64,000 nt of DNA from positions 310,001 to 374,000 of the forward strand of contig BQMF02000138.1 in assembly GCA_027922465.2 (NCBI GenBank), in the 5' to 3' direction. This DNA comes from Turritopsis dohrnii. Lineage: Eukaryota > Cnidaria > Hydrozoa > Anthoathecata > Oceaniidae. Made by a program: the position numbers and the translations under genes. Shown here piece after piece: positions 11,663 to 23,659 of this stretch. The notes under the pieces were generated by a model. The model made no database searches. It was given only the letters and a program-made list of their open reading frames with translations, and was not told the origin of the DNA. Each line of letters begins with the position of its first letter. Within the stretch, counting starts at the first letter, position 1.

Positions 11663-14600
11663 CGATTTGCCCCCACCGCTTTTTTGACCGCTGTATCCAA
11701 ACCGCTTGAGGTATCGGTCTGAAATTTTATGACTTTTCCTCAAATTTTATACAGGTGCAGGGATGCAAAAAAGAAAATTAATCAGATTTGCCAATTTTCC
11801 GAAGCAGGCTGTTTGTTGGTGACCGCTGGCGCTAACCGTTTTCAGATGCTCTATCGGTTCACATCTTTACCAAGCCATAGAGTGCCTGCTCCCCTTACCG
11901 CTATGTGCCGCTTGCCGCTAACTTTGAGTTTGATGGTTTATTTACTTCATTTAAAGACAGCAAATCAAACCAAACTAATTATTATCTAAAAGTATATTCA
12001 TTCAGCCATCGTTATGGAAAGTTTCAAAGTGAATTGCCAAATACTTACTGATTAATAGAGTAAAATCTAACACCGGGTCGCGATCATTGTGGAAATAATA
12101 TTAAAAATGGCTTCCTCGAAAAATAAATGCTTCAAAATTCAGTGTCATAAATAACGGAGCACATCGATTCCTTGTTATTCCTCTGCTGTCTTGAATGCTA
12201 CTAACATCTGAGATTTTATCCACACAAACAGTTTTATTGTATATATCGTATACGCGAGCAAATCATCTAAAGTTTACAGCAAGGTAATTCTGTAACCACG
12301 TGTCCTTTCTCCGCTATAGCAACAAAATTTGTTCTTGTTAACACTGATTTCAGCTTGATTATTCAATCAGTTAAATTTTTTTTGCAGACATTCAATTAGC
12401 GTGAAATCCCACGTTGATAATATCACCCATAGATTTATCGTTCAAGAAAACGTGGAACTTGTTTCGTAGACCTTTTCACCCAAAGGACCAACTGTCATTA
12501 AAAATCTTTTATTGCGTTAACGCTTTTTAGCAATTGCAACTGCGTTGAATTCTATAGGATCATTCTAGCGTGTATCCTCCGCATGTTGAAAATCTCCACC
12601 ACAAGTGTAGAAACAATTGATGTTGCGAGTGTAAAAAACAATTCAATACATGTTGATAATTACATTCGCCGTTCATGCTTTTAACAAAATTAACGATGTC
12701 TGTGTTTACTGTATAATTACTCTAGGCTCACAATAGGGCAATTCCCATCATGTGTCTAGATTTTTGCGATCAAAAGTTGACTTGTCGAGACGGCACTATT
12801 GTTTTCTAAAAAAACTTCGCTCATAAAAATATGGCTGCCTTCGATTTGTAAACAGTAAAGGCATGCATTTTTATTAAGCCTGTGGTTGTCTTATATCTGC
12901 AGAAGCAAAGGAGGAAAGCACTTAAATTGAGAGAAAAGGGATTAAACTGTTATTATGAACACTAAATTCCATAAAATTTTGTTATTTGCATCACTTTTGA
13001 CGAACGTGAAATTAGTTAGCGGAAAGAGGAACAAGTTAGCGGAAAGAGGAACATCACCCCGATGATGTTTACGATTACAGTATTTGTTATCAATCTTATT
13101 CTCCTTGTTTGTTCTTGTTGATTTAGTATCTAGAATGATCAATTGTGGTGCTAAATCCATTTAACTGTGTTTTTACGTTTGCATTGACGAATTTTGCAAC
13201 ATTATAATTAAAGTTAGCGGTAAGGGGAGCAGGCACTCTACTTTAGGTTTTGCTGTAGAATTCTTTAGGCTGCACAATTCCCTTTATCACTGTTGCAATA
13301 TTATAGTGTTTCTCTTTGTTCACCTTATGTAGAGGTCACTTTTGATTAGAAAATCAATCAATTTTTCATCTTCAGCCATATATTTTCAAGATTCAATGTC
13401 ATGGTGATAAATCTAATTATCACATATTAGCTCACATATTTACCACACAATTGACCTGAATTTATTATATGATTGTTTCCATTACTTTCAGTTACTAATT
13501 GCATGTTATATTTCATTCTAGTGAAGATAATAAACTGAAATAATAGGATAAAATGTCAAAGCGAAAGCTAACAGCAGATGAAGCGGTACAAGATATTCTT
13601 CGCTTCGTTGACAATGATGGTGATGACTATGAAAGCAATGATGATCTGGATGAGATTTATGATGACAATGATCTCTTACCATTGGAAAGTGATTCTGATT
13701 CTGGGGAATCTGATGAATCTGATAAGGAACCTGAATCTCAACGACCGCCCCGAAAGTTGCTCACGGCTAAACGGCTTGTAAATTCCATTGATAAGTCGAT
13801 GGACGAAACCTGCTACGATAAACACAATTTTGGTATGGTGGACAATGATAAAGATGCTAAAGTCCTAACTGGTTACTTGGGTCCAAAGACTAATCCCAAA
13901 ACTGAGAAAATATTTTGGACTAACAAAACGCCAAACACTGCGGGTCGACAACGGTCTTGTGATATCTTACGGCGCACTCCTGTACCGGGAAGTCTTCTTC
14001 CGGTGGCATCTGGTATTGATTCTATCACTGATGCATTTCATTGTTTGTTTACACCTAACATGGCTGAGCTTGTTGTAAAATATACCAATATCAAGATCCA
14101 GTACATACAGGACAATATACTAGATTATCATGACCAGAGAGATAAATATAGATATGTTTTTCCGATAAATCATCAAGAGTTTTATGCATTTGTTGGACTG
14201 CTTTACGCTCGTGGACTTTTGGGGCAGTCAATGCATGGTGTCAAAGTCCTCTTCTCTGATATTGGTGGGCACCCTATTTTTAGTGGAACAATGTCAAAAG
14301 GTCGGTTCACTTTTCTCTTGTCGGTACTCTCATTTGATGATGCAGAACAACGTCGTGAAGTGTGGAAATCAGACCGTTTCGCGGCTGCCAGAGAACTTAC
14401 TAATCTTTTCAACAGTACAATGAAGAGTGTTCTAGTACCTTCAGAGTATCTTTCACTTGATGAAACTCTGTATCCAATGAGGCATCAAATTGCATTCAGA
14501 CAGTATAACCCTGATAAGCCAGCCAAATATGGTTTGCTTTACAAGTCACTCAACGAGGCAAGATTCCCATTTACCTACCAAACGATTCCCTATTGCGGTA

Positions 14601-17600
14601 AGCCTGTTGATGGTAACGGGCCATACTATCTCAATGCCACGGAAGATTACGTAAAGTCTTTAGTTGAAGCAATGCCAGGTAATCTTATAAGAGGGCGAAA
14701 CATTTCAATGGATCGCTTGTATACGTCTATCCCAACTGCTAATTGGTTATTGACCCGCAATATAACACTGGTTGGTACACTTCAAGCAAACCGTGTTGGA
14801 CTACCTGATGAGCTGAAAAACCCAAAAGAAAGGAGTGAATTTGAAAGCACAATTCATTGGGAAAAGCAGCATGGCAACCTTGCTTTGTGCGCATACGCGA
14901 CAAAGTCCAAGTGTAAAGGGAAGAAAAATGTGTTGGTGTTGTCGACAATGCGTCCCTTATTAGGAATAACAAAGGATGATGCAAAGCAAAAACCTGCGGT
15001 AATAAAATTCTATGACTTTACAAAAGGGGGAACAGACGTTATTGATATGAAAATGTCAAAGTTTACATGTAAGTCCCTGAGCCATAGATGGACTTTGATG
15101 CATTTTTACTACTTGCTTGATACCATCCGTTGTAATTCATTGACGTTGTTTGCAGTCAAACACGGTAAAAATCTGAAGAAAATCAGCTCATTTGAAGTGG
15201 GCTTTGAGCTGGCACTGAGTTTAGTAAAGCCATTTGTTGCTGATAGACCACTCAATGGTTTGAATATGAATCAACAAAACAAGATGTCAATTGTTCTTGG
15301 AAGAAATGTCAGGGCAGATCAACGTAACCCGGGTAATGGTTATGAGCTCCCACGGTCAGGTTCAAGACAACGCTGTCATGCCTGTTTGAGTGACGTAACT
15401 GGCAAGGATTATAAAAAGAACAAGGACAAACTGAAAAAGGTCCAGACAAGATGCCAAGGATGTGGAAAAGCAGTCTGTGAAGTCCACTCCAAGATCATCT
15501 GCAATAGCCACTTGTAAATACTTTTCATGACTTTCCGCGTCTTTTTCCTGACTTTCCGCGTCGTTTTCCCCAGCTTTGTGGATGTTTTGGATCGGCCATG
15601 TTTTATTCTAGAACACTTTCACTACTATTTTTGTTGATATTGTGTTTATTCTATAGTCTCCATAGTCCTTTATGTATTTTTAGTTTAGAATGAATGATTC
15701 ATTCTTGTATATCTTATGAAACTTTGCGAAACCGCATAATTTTCTACTTTTTTGCATAATTAGTGACGTCATCGCATAAATTAGTAAAAATTTTGAATTT
15801 TTTTTTAGCAATGTCTTTTTCATAATCAAAGGTAACACTGTACAAAATTTGGTTTGATAATTCCCATCCAATGATAAGTTATACACCTTCATACTCAGAA
15901 CGTTGAATTTTCAGAACTTGCACGGGAATTTGCAAAATCTGTCGCTTCAGTCAAATTTGTACTAATTTTTTGAGTTAATTAGTAAAATTTACTTATTTGC
16001 TTTAACATTTTCATTTTGTTTAGTATATGAACAATCAAAAGCTGAAAAGAGAACCAAAAATTTGTTATGCAAACTCATTTTATGACAATTCTGCTATGAC
16101 ACCCATTTTTTACCTTTTTCGGCTAAATTTCGACAATTACTAGAACAATTAGTGACGTCATCACGTGGAAAATCGAAATTTCAAAAAAATTTTTTTTCAG
16201 TCTATTTGGAATATGTCAAGGTATTTCTGTACCAAATTTCATGTCAATTGCATGTTCCTATCAAAAGTTAGATAGGGGGGGGGGGGGGGGGGCTAAATTG
16301 CCCCCCCCCTAAGGTTTCACCAGGCAAAAAAAGCCTGGGTGAACTAGGGTTAACAAGCCTTGGTCGGTCTCAACTAAAGAAAAAGGGAGGAATCTAGGCC
16401 TGAAATGTGAAAAAAAACTGGAATAACAGACAAATGCTAATTAAAGATGAGCTTCTATTTGCGCTGATTAATAAATAAACATCCATTCAAGCATGTTTTA
16501 TCCATTCAAGCATGTTTTAGTTGACATAAACTCAACTTACACTTTCTGGGTAGCTTTTGACTTTGCCTTCTCCCAGTGGTGGCAAATTCCATAAAATCAA
16601 ATTTCCAACCCTGTCAGTTGTTAAAACCAGGTCACAACCTGTAAAAACACGGTTGTGGAAACTAATAATGACTGAGAGATGATAAAACATAGCAAAAAAC
16701 ATTTTATAAGTACCTGGTACGAGTGAAATCGATGTCATACAATGTTTATGACCTTTGATTTCATCTAGAAGGATTCCTTTCAACGTGTATACTCTCAAAC
16801 TTCCACTAGAAGGTTCAGTAGATAGGATGCGGATCCCTTGGGCATCATATTGCACACACCAATTTCCACCAAATTTCCATTCAGATTCATATGGGTCAAA
16901 AAACGATTGTGATAGCTCTCGATTTGGGATTGACCATTGCCTGATATTTGAATCTCTTGATCCTGACAAAAGTATATCCTCACTCGGATGTGCGCATAGA
17001 CTGTAAACACACTCACCAGCGTCCAAGAGAGTAAATTGAAGATCGCATTCACTAGCGCCCAAGAGAGTGAATTGAAGATCTCCTGCTAAATTCCAAGCCA
17101 AAATGAACCCTTTATGACCAGAGAAAATCAACTTCGTATTTTTATGATAACAAAAGCAAAACCCTGGTGATTCTGTACTCCATTTTCTTTGAAAGCATTT
17201 CTCTTCAACATTAAACAAGGCTATTTGTGAAATTTCCTCGTGTGAATCCCAGCTTATTGTGTGATCTTTTGAACCAGTTCCACATACCAACCAATCATCT
17301 GTAAGTTCAAGCCATACAACGCAACCATCTAAATTATCCTCTGTCTTTGATATCATCGTTCCTGTGTTAACATCCCAGAGAGAAACATAACCTTCCTTTT
17401 CTCCGATCCAAACACCTTCAAAACATGGAGATAATGCTAAAGAGTAGCCTTCAACTTCCATCTCTTGTAAAATTTCACCACTGCTCTGATCAAATATCAC
17501 TGTTTTTGTGCTGGTGACAGCGCAGCATATATTACCTGCCAGTGTGCTGGCAACGCCTCTTGCTCGACTGAAAAAATATGCGATGTCACACGAATACTTT

Positions 17601-20146
17601 GCCACCATCGGGTCTTTTTCATTCGAATTATTTTCCCATATAAATGGAAGGCCAGTGCTCCAATCTGGTGCTGGTAATCGCCCTGCATCTATTCTAACTT
17701 TGGAAGTTGCAATTTGGTTGATTGCCATATTGCAGCAGAATTCAGGAAATTCATTTATTGCAGAAGCGTATAATTGGACAAACCGAGCCCATCCTCTCAA
17801 TGCCATAATCTCCTCGTTGATATTACTCTTTTCGATGGCATCCATATATTCTTGGACCAAACAATGTGTTTGATTATTCGTGACACGCTCCCTCACAAAA
17901 TATAAATTGCGAAGTGTAAGGTGCAAAGACGATAATGATTTTTTGGGGGGAATTGATTGCAACTGATGATAGACAATCTGCTGCAGTGCATGCTCATAGT
18001 AAGCACATGGTTCTTTGTTAGGTTTCAACTGGATCTGCTCTTCTATCACATCATAATAAAACTTGAACAACCAGTTGTGGTATTGTGCAACTTCCTCTCC
18101 ATCCATGTACTTTTTCTTTACAGTGTACTTGAGCTGATCATGGAAGAAGCGCAGATGTCCCCCACCACCAGATGATAAAAAGCTGCTCAGAGAATCATAT
18201 AATCGACTGAATGATGATTGATAAAAGAGTCCATCAGGACCTTTTAATGCATTTTCTTTGAAGCGCAAGAGATCATTGATTTCATTTTCTAGCAAACCTG
18301 CCCTTGATACATAAAAGAAACGAGCGATGTCTTCAACAATTTCTTTTCCATATTCCTCACTCCAATCATCAAGCACAAATGAGAAGAGATCTTGTACATT
18401 TGTTGGGAGTTTTTGTAAATATCCGGAAACTTTCTCGAAAATACCAAATTTTCGTAGGGCTTCGCATGCTGCAGTGATGTACAGTGGTGATTTGTTCTTT
18501 GATATAAGAAGTTCCATCTGATTACCTAGTATTCGATCATCTGTGACTGTCAACTTCTTATTAAATCTGCCTAATGTTGCGGTAACCATCTCTTTAAGGT
18601 CTTCATCACACATTTCTTTTACTGGAACGTAGACAGCATTATGTGATACTTTGCAGGCATTCTCAAATGTTCCATTTCCCTTGTTATTGGTGCTAATCAG
18701 AAATCGAACATTTTTTGGACATGATTGACGTGGCAACCACCACATTTTCCAAGCTTGCAACGACTGATGCATCTGATTAACTGCGTCTACGATCACTACA
18801 AACTGCTTATCGGGGTAATTATTTGCAGTCTCTTCCAGAAATTCATGATGTTGTCTTTTTAACTCAAAGGCTGAAGCTGAACATTCTAGCGGCAGATCAA
18901 CCTCACCAAGTTTTTTACGATAATGCCGTAAATTAAGTTGAAGTCGTCTCAGCATTCTTTCAAGTATGTTGGATCCAGAGCAAGAATCTACGACGTGTGT
19001 AAATAGAAAATCTCCATTATTTGGTATTTCTGTCAAGCACACTTGTGAAATCGCAGACAGCAATCCAGACTTTCCACAACCTGGCTCTCCATAAATGATG
19101 ATAACGTTATGGTCACTTTCAGATGATTTTTTAATGCAATAAGCTATCCCAGTTTCCAGCAACTGCTTCCTTCCAACAAATACCGAGGCTTTATCTTGAA
19201 TGTTAGCTTCATGCTGTATGTTATCCAATTTACATTGAGGTACTTCGTCACTAGCAGATCTTTGAAAATTCATCTCAATTGCGTGCAAAAGATCTGCTTC
19301 CACTTTTTCTTGAAACTTTTGAAGGCCATCTACATAAGCAACTCCAAAGCTTTTAGCATTTTCTCTTTTGCAAGTGTACCGAGCTCTTCCTTTATTGTAA
19401 CGAGATTGATATTGCGAATACTTACTGTAGGATAAATTCTTTAAGATCTGATTTAATTCATTTTGATCTGATTTGTACTTGTCAGCATTTTTCGTCTTAA
19501 CATATTGAAATTGTACCTTGGAATCTAGTTCAGCATTTGGTTCCACATACTCAAAATCGAACAACCATTTTAAGTTTTCTTCGATGTTTTCTGGATTCTC
19601 AAGAACTCTTTCATAGAAGAAAACAGTGGGAGAAGGTGGCAGCTCTTTTGGAACTTGTACAGCATGCATACATTCTAGAGAAGTAATACTAACATTGTTA
19701 TTCAACTTGTCAATCCAAGAATAAAGTTCTGGGATTTCAAAACCATGGCTTGGCATCAGCTCATCCTGAACCCATCCATATCTTTCAGTTCTCAAGCCAA
19801 TAAACCACGGCGTTTGGGTTGCTGATCGCCTGCATTTGTCGATTTGATTCAAGCACGTCTTCTGGATTGTTTTGCAGTCTTTGCTTTCTTCAGCAAGAAC
19901 ACCCCAACGTAAATCTACTGGAACTACGCGAATTAAGCGCTCTGCTAAGTTCCGGTTGATGTTGGGTATAACATGCTTGATCAGGATATCCCTTTCGGCA
20001 TGTGTATCGACAAATGTGGACGAAATGAAGAGACGGATTTCAGTCCATATACCAAGTTTTTGTACCTCTGGCTTTCTAACAGTGACAGGTATAGGATCAA
20101 GAAACCAACTAGGAAAATTATTGCTGATACTTTCTTCACGAGCATC
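8728..20146 (-). CDS. TEP1-like DUF4062-NACHT-WD40 STAND NTPase gene (5' exon(s) missing)
   Basis: Six coding exons join in phase on the minus strand: 20146-16714, 16638-16541, 11063-10826, 10070-9878, 9507-9329 and 9044-8728, ending with TGA. Each junction has GT/AG borders and the joined length is 4458 nt (1485 codons plus stop). The order is an N-terminal DUF4062 domain, a NACHT-type NTPase and a C-terminal array of WD40 repeats. In known STAND proteins such repeats act as a sensor and NTP binding drives oligomerisation; the ligand here is unknown. The nearest relative I can name is the DUF4062-NACHT-WD part of telomerase-associated protein TEP1, without TROVE. The visible frame begins at an acceptor (AG at 20147-20148), so one or more upstream exons holding the start codon remain unidentified. 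The 5.5-kb intron between exons 16541 and 11063 hosts a piggyBac transposon. Confidence 0.85.
11625..11662 (+). repeat. 38-base poly(G) run inside the left piggyBac end
   Basis: Uninterrupted G homopolymer. The corresponding right end has G18 (on the plus strand) at 16275-16292 followed by a C9 run at 16301-16309. Such tracts can form G-quadruplexes and are also prone to sequencing error. Confidence 0.9.
11880..13238. mobile_element. Nested 1359-bp element with GAGTGCCTGCTCCCC termini and TA duplication
   Basis: GAGTGCCTGCTCCCCTTACC begins at 11880 and its exact reverse complement ends at 13238; TA lies outside each end (11878-11879, 13239-13240). TA duplication suggests the Tc1/mariner type, but no transposase is encoded. 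The interior carries GTTAGCGG motifs, including a perfect 20-bp tandem duplication at about 13013-13052. It inserted into the left half of the piggyBac element, so it is younger than that insertion or travelled with it. Confidence 0.8.
13553..15517 (+). CDS. piggyBac transposase, intact 654 aa
   Basis: The single open frame starts at ATG 13553 and ends with TAA at 15517. It begins with a highly acidic Asp-rich N terminus, continues into the piggyBac catalytic domain with aspartates in SLDE (residue 303), SMDRLYTS (387) and GGTDVID (495), and ends in a cysteine/histidine-rich tail (CHAC, CQGC, CEVHSK, CNSH) typical of the C-terminal zinc-binding domain that contacts the ends. Length is normal for the family (550-650 aa). 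No frameshift or stop is present, so the copy could encode functional protein; whether it is expressed cannot be told. The source ATG is the first in frame after an in-frame stop upstream. Confidence 0.93.
   Translation: MSKRKLTADEAVQDILRFVDNDGDDYESNDDLDEIYDDNDLLPLESDSDSGESDESDKEPESQRPPRKLLTAKRLVNSIDKSMDETCYDKHNFGMVDNDKDAKVLTGYLGPKTNPKTEKIFWTNKTPNTAGRQRSCDILRRTPVPGSLLPVASGIDSITDAFHCLFTPNMAELVVKYTNIKIQYIQDNILDYHDQRDKYRYVFPINHQEFYAFVGLLYARGLLGQSMHGVKVLFSDIGGHPIFSGTMSKGRFTFLLSVLSFDDAEQRREVWKSDRFAAARELTNLFNSTMKSVLVPSEYLSLDETLYPMRHQIAFRQYNPDKPAKYGLLYKSLNEARFPFTYQTIPYCGKPVDGNGPYYLNATEDYVKSLVEAMPGNLIRGRNISMDRLYTSIPTANWLLTRNITLVGTLQANRVGLPDELKNPKERSEFESTIHWEKQHGNLALCAYATKSKCKGKKNVLVLSTMRPLLGITKDDAKQKPAVIKFYDFTKGGTDVIDMKMSKFTCKSLSHRWTLMHFYYLLDTIRCNSLTLFAVKHGKNLKKISSFEVGFELALSLVKPFVADRPLNGLNMNQQNKMSIVLGRNVRADQRNPGNGYELPRSGSRQRCHACLSDVTGKDYKKNKDKLKKVQTRCQGCGKAVCEVHSKIICNSHL
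16714..20146 (-). CDS. Main exon of the TEP1-like gene: DUF4062, NACHT and first WD40 blades
   Basis: This 3433-bp exon encodes DUF4062 near residues 40-150 of the visible product (RLFISSTFVDTHAERD, VPVDLRWGV, WFIGLRTERYGW), matching the first domain of TEP1-like proteins. The NACHT NTPase follows, with Walker A GEPGCGKSG near residues 352-360, a Walker B-like FVVIVDAVNQ near 445 and a sensor-like VRFLISTNN. A helical region leads to WD40 blades from about residue 855. The frame continues to an apparent stop only by reading through the next intron: donor CCAG|GTACTT at 16713 and acceptor TTTACAG at 16639 remove 75 bases and keep phase. A 12-residue unit (DLQFTLLGASEC, then DLQFTLLDAGEC) is tandemly duplicated at 17011-17082. 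Confidence 0.85.
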
Positions 20147-22640
20147 CTACAAAAGACATTAGTGATATCGAAATAATGTTGCATTGTGTAGTATCGAAAT
20201 GATGTCGTATTGGTGTGGAACAAATATATATATGTATGTATATTTCATAAACCTACTTATCAGTATTATATATAAGATAAGCAATTTGTTTAGTGCACTT
20301 AATAAATTTCGTTTATACACCACGGAGCACGTATATTTGTGGCTTCGTAAGCTTGTAATCCAAGATAACTTGGTTTGTTTATCCGAATTCAAATACCAGA
20401 ACAGTAAGTGACACTCGTGTGTTAGCAAATTTACCAAGTTTTCAAATTGAGTGGACCTTCGCGCTTAGCAGAAACTTATTTATTTATTATTTATTTATTT
20501 CATTTATTTCAAGTTGGTTTATCATAGATTAAAATCTAATTTACACCAACAATAAAAAAAACACCCAAAAGCAACAAGTATGAATTCAGGTATGAACAAG
20601 TATGAATTTATATCAATTCAGAAACTTAACGTTTCTTAAGATTTCCCAAGTTTTTCTCCTGCAGTTTTTGAGAAATAAGGTCAAATTTTTATTAATTTAT
20701 ACTATATACTCGATATATCGATATTCTTCGATTGATCAAGTAAAAAAAAAAAAAAAAACAGAATGAATTTTCTGACCTTTTCATCGATACGCAAGCTTCC
20801 GATCACTTCGTTCTGTGGAATAAACTTAGACGAAATAAAGTAAAAAAAGATGGCTGGCCAAGAAGATGAAAGTGCTTGTCTTATTCATTTTGCTAGTGTA
20901 AATGACGGAGAATTAAGGCAGTTTTATTGATAAAACATTTGAAAATCATTGCTACGCGTACATAATTGGATAATTATTGATGACGAAGGTTTAGAAACTG
21001 CGTTAGTATCGAGAAAAGTAGAGCATATACGCAAAAACCAAGAAGGGTTGCAATATCACCCCTCAAGTCACCAAAACTGAACGAGCCAAAAAGAAAAGAG
21101 AGAAAACAAAAGCCCAAGAAAAACAAAACTTTAATCAGAATAAAAGGAAATTATTCCTTCCTTCTGCTCATTTACGTACAGTAACAACAACAACACCTTT
21201 CATCCTTCATCAAGAAAGATCAGTTTATGTTGCCACCATTCTGTATTATATGCAAAAAATTAGATTTATGGGTTGATGAAAAATAACATGCACCAAAAGC
21301 ACAGAATCAAAACTCAAAATCAGAAATGTGACGTAATTATTAATCGGGTTTGAGTTAAGCAGGCCGTGTTTTCTGCGCTGGTGTACAGACTATGTGGTCT
21401 TATGAAGCTCCGCTGGCTTTAACAGTAAAACAGTTATAATTCATTTATTCACTGTATGTATGATAATGCAGACAGGTTTAAGTTACTGTTTCTGAAATGT
21501 GAAGGACTAAAGGTAAAATAATAGGAAAAAAACATTCATTCATTCAACATGATACTACAATTTCTTTCGATCGAAAGACTTTAGTCCATGTGCTTGAGGG
21601 GTTCGAACAAAATCATATAGATCTTTTTCCAAAAAGATCTTTTTTCTTGGGACTAAGATTAAAGGGATTCCTGCGTCCAAAATGATATTCACAAATATGA
21701 TAGAGCTCAAAAAGTTGTTTCATAAGTTTCAGTATTTCATAATTATTTATAGTTTTTGAGATATTTCGTTTTAAAAATCTTATATTTAATTTATGCAATG
21801 CATATTTATGATGTAATGAGATAGTAGCTAACACTTCTCATTGCAATAACTTTAGATATGATTAATATTACTTCGTAAGTTACTACGGAGTAAGGGCTTC
21901 CACTCTGAGTCGGTTGTAGTGTGAATGATTTTTGGTGTTACTTACACTTTTTAAAAAGGCATTTGACATTAAGTGTAACTCAGGAGATAACAGGGTAACA
22001 AAGTTTAACGTGGATCTTCAGACGAAGAGAAGTTTAGATCTATTTGCGAGTTAGTTTTAAATGCTGCCACCGTTTTTCACAGTATCCGCCATATTTGTTG
22101 TGATTGATAAGAGATTCAAGCAGACAAGACATAGATGTACACAGCCGGTACAAACAAAATAGTTTACTGGAATTTCAATGTTTCAACGACTTTAAAGAAA
22201 AAGATAAGAATGGGATGACCTTGAAGTATTATAGATACCCAAGAGACAAAAAAAAAATGTTTTATGTGCTGCACATTGTAGATCAGGGCAAAGAAAATCA
22301 CCGGCACGATTTTCCGAAATCTTATTGTTCCTGAATCGCAGTATCAGCTATTGGAAATAAAGTACACTAGAGCAAAAAAAAAAAGAAGCTATGAACTGTA
22401 GTGAATTATCAACAGAAGACAAAAACTAGTTTTTAAAACTATACAAGAAATAAACTGACAACTGCAACCCAGCAAAAGTTCGACTGTAGAACCTCGAAAA
22501 CTGCACCAAACAACATATATTAATATAGCACATCTGAAAAACTACCAAAAATCAACATTTTATTTGCTTGACAGGTTCTGAAGACAAGCAAGAAATTAAA
22601 TATTGGTATTATCCAATGTATTATTTTTAATATGACGATC
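20147..22640. other. Upstream flank of the TEP1-like gene; no supported gene
   Basis: The missing first exon(s) of the minus-strand gene should lie here or beyond, but none was clear. There is TTTATTTA simple sequence at about 20470-20510. At 20850-20940 a short plus-strand frame (MAGQEDESACLIHFASVNDG then stop) looks like the first exon of a decayed coding family, too short to name. The rest is AT-rich and shows nothing recognisable. Confidence 0.35.
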
Positions 22641-23655
22641 TGCTCCTTGACTTATGAGCGTTTTCCAACTCTTTCGAAATAACCAAGCTGTGATGCTATG
22701 TGGTGTGAAGTGGTGTCAAGATTGTTGATGAGATGAGGTGCAGAGTTTATCAAGAAGGTGAATGTAGAGGAAGAATTATTACTTGCAGCAAAATGAAGTG
22801 CTGTTGATCCATTTGTTCATCGCTTCTATCTCCGCACCTCTGTCCACCAATCGAGCAATCGAGAGTTTGTTGTTGAGAAGAGAAGCAGCCATTAAAAGTG
22901 AGAAATGTATTATCCTCACGGAAGTGGGAACGTGTTCAGTGATATATACCCAGAGAGAAAACAGGATTCCTGGTTTTTCTCGAGGAAGAGCACCAATCAA
23001 TGATAGATAAGGGATTCACTACTGTGCAAGACCTGTGTGCCATTAAAGGTATTCACTAAAACTGATCTAAACAAAAGGACACTAAAAATGAAATTCTAAT
23101 TGAAATTGTAATTGAGTGTATGACAAATGCTTTGTCATATTGTTGCGTTACTACCAATTGGAACAAAAAAATTGAAAGACAATGTGATGGTAACAAATTT
23201 ATGATGAATGGATGTATTCTAAGTTTCTACTTAGAATACTTTGTTATGATACATAATGAAAAATCTCAAACTTGTCAATGTGTAATTCTTTGCCTCACAG
23301 CGCATTCAGTTACGAATGTTTTCTGTAAACTTTAGCTTTCCCACTTCTTTTGCACATATACTGATGTGGACCAGCAGGTGTTACAGATTTTTGAAATTTG
23401 TTGGTAATATTAACAATTAGAATTGTACAGTAGTAAAACAACTTGTTTGTTTATTTCTGACCATTTGGAATGTTCAAAAACCTTTCTTGAAATTCCACCT
23501 GCTTGATATCCATACTGATGTTGTATCACAGATGATTGTCTTCCAAACCCAACTTTTGAGTTTGATAACACTGGATTAAGATGTTCAGATAAACCATTGT
23601 TTCGAAGCCACTCAGTAATCTGATCTTTCGTGAAATTTGCAATGTTTTCCATATT
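22640..23655 (-). pseudogene. Degraded SAM-domain/ankyrin-repeat coding region
   Basis: On the minus strand, from ATG at about 23652, a frame reads MENIANFTKDQITEWLRNNG, the first helices of a SAM-like domain, then loses frame within about 40 residues. Further along (about 22950-22650) come ankyrin-like segments, LLMAASLLNNKLSIARLVDR and, in a second frame, NGSTALHFAAS, with the G-TALH-AA signature of ankyrin repeats. Frameshifts and stops separate them. The sequence may be a decayed retrocopy or a broken gene. A function is not assigned. Confidence 0.4.
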
Positions 23656-23659
23656 ATTA

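Larger units (their letters stand above)
11611..16349 (+). mobile_element. Complete piggyBac-type transposon with TTAA target duplication
   Basis: TTAA at 11607-11610 and 16350-16353 flanks a 4739-bp element. Its ends are CCCTAGCTC on the left and, read inward from the right, CCCTAGTTC. Both ends carry a subterminal G run followed by an ATTTGCCCCC / ATTGCCCCCC block. TTAA duplication and ends starting CCC are the hallmark of piggyBac. The element lies in an intron of the minus-strand TEP1-like gene, opposite to its transposase. A diverged repeat of about 130 bp (15755-15885 and 16143-16275, each starting AATTAGTGACGTCATC) occupies the right subterminal region. A second element (11880-13238) is nested in the left half. 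Confidence 0.9.

Noticed and set aside
20146..20900. Possible first exon of the NACHT gene, e.g. minus-strand segment ending at 20777 (…SLRIDEK|GTCAGA)
   Set aside because: No in-frame ATG precedes it before a stop and the donor is non-optimal; the join to 20146 could not be justified.
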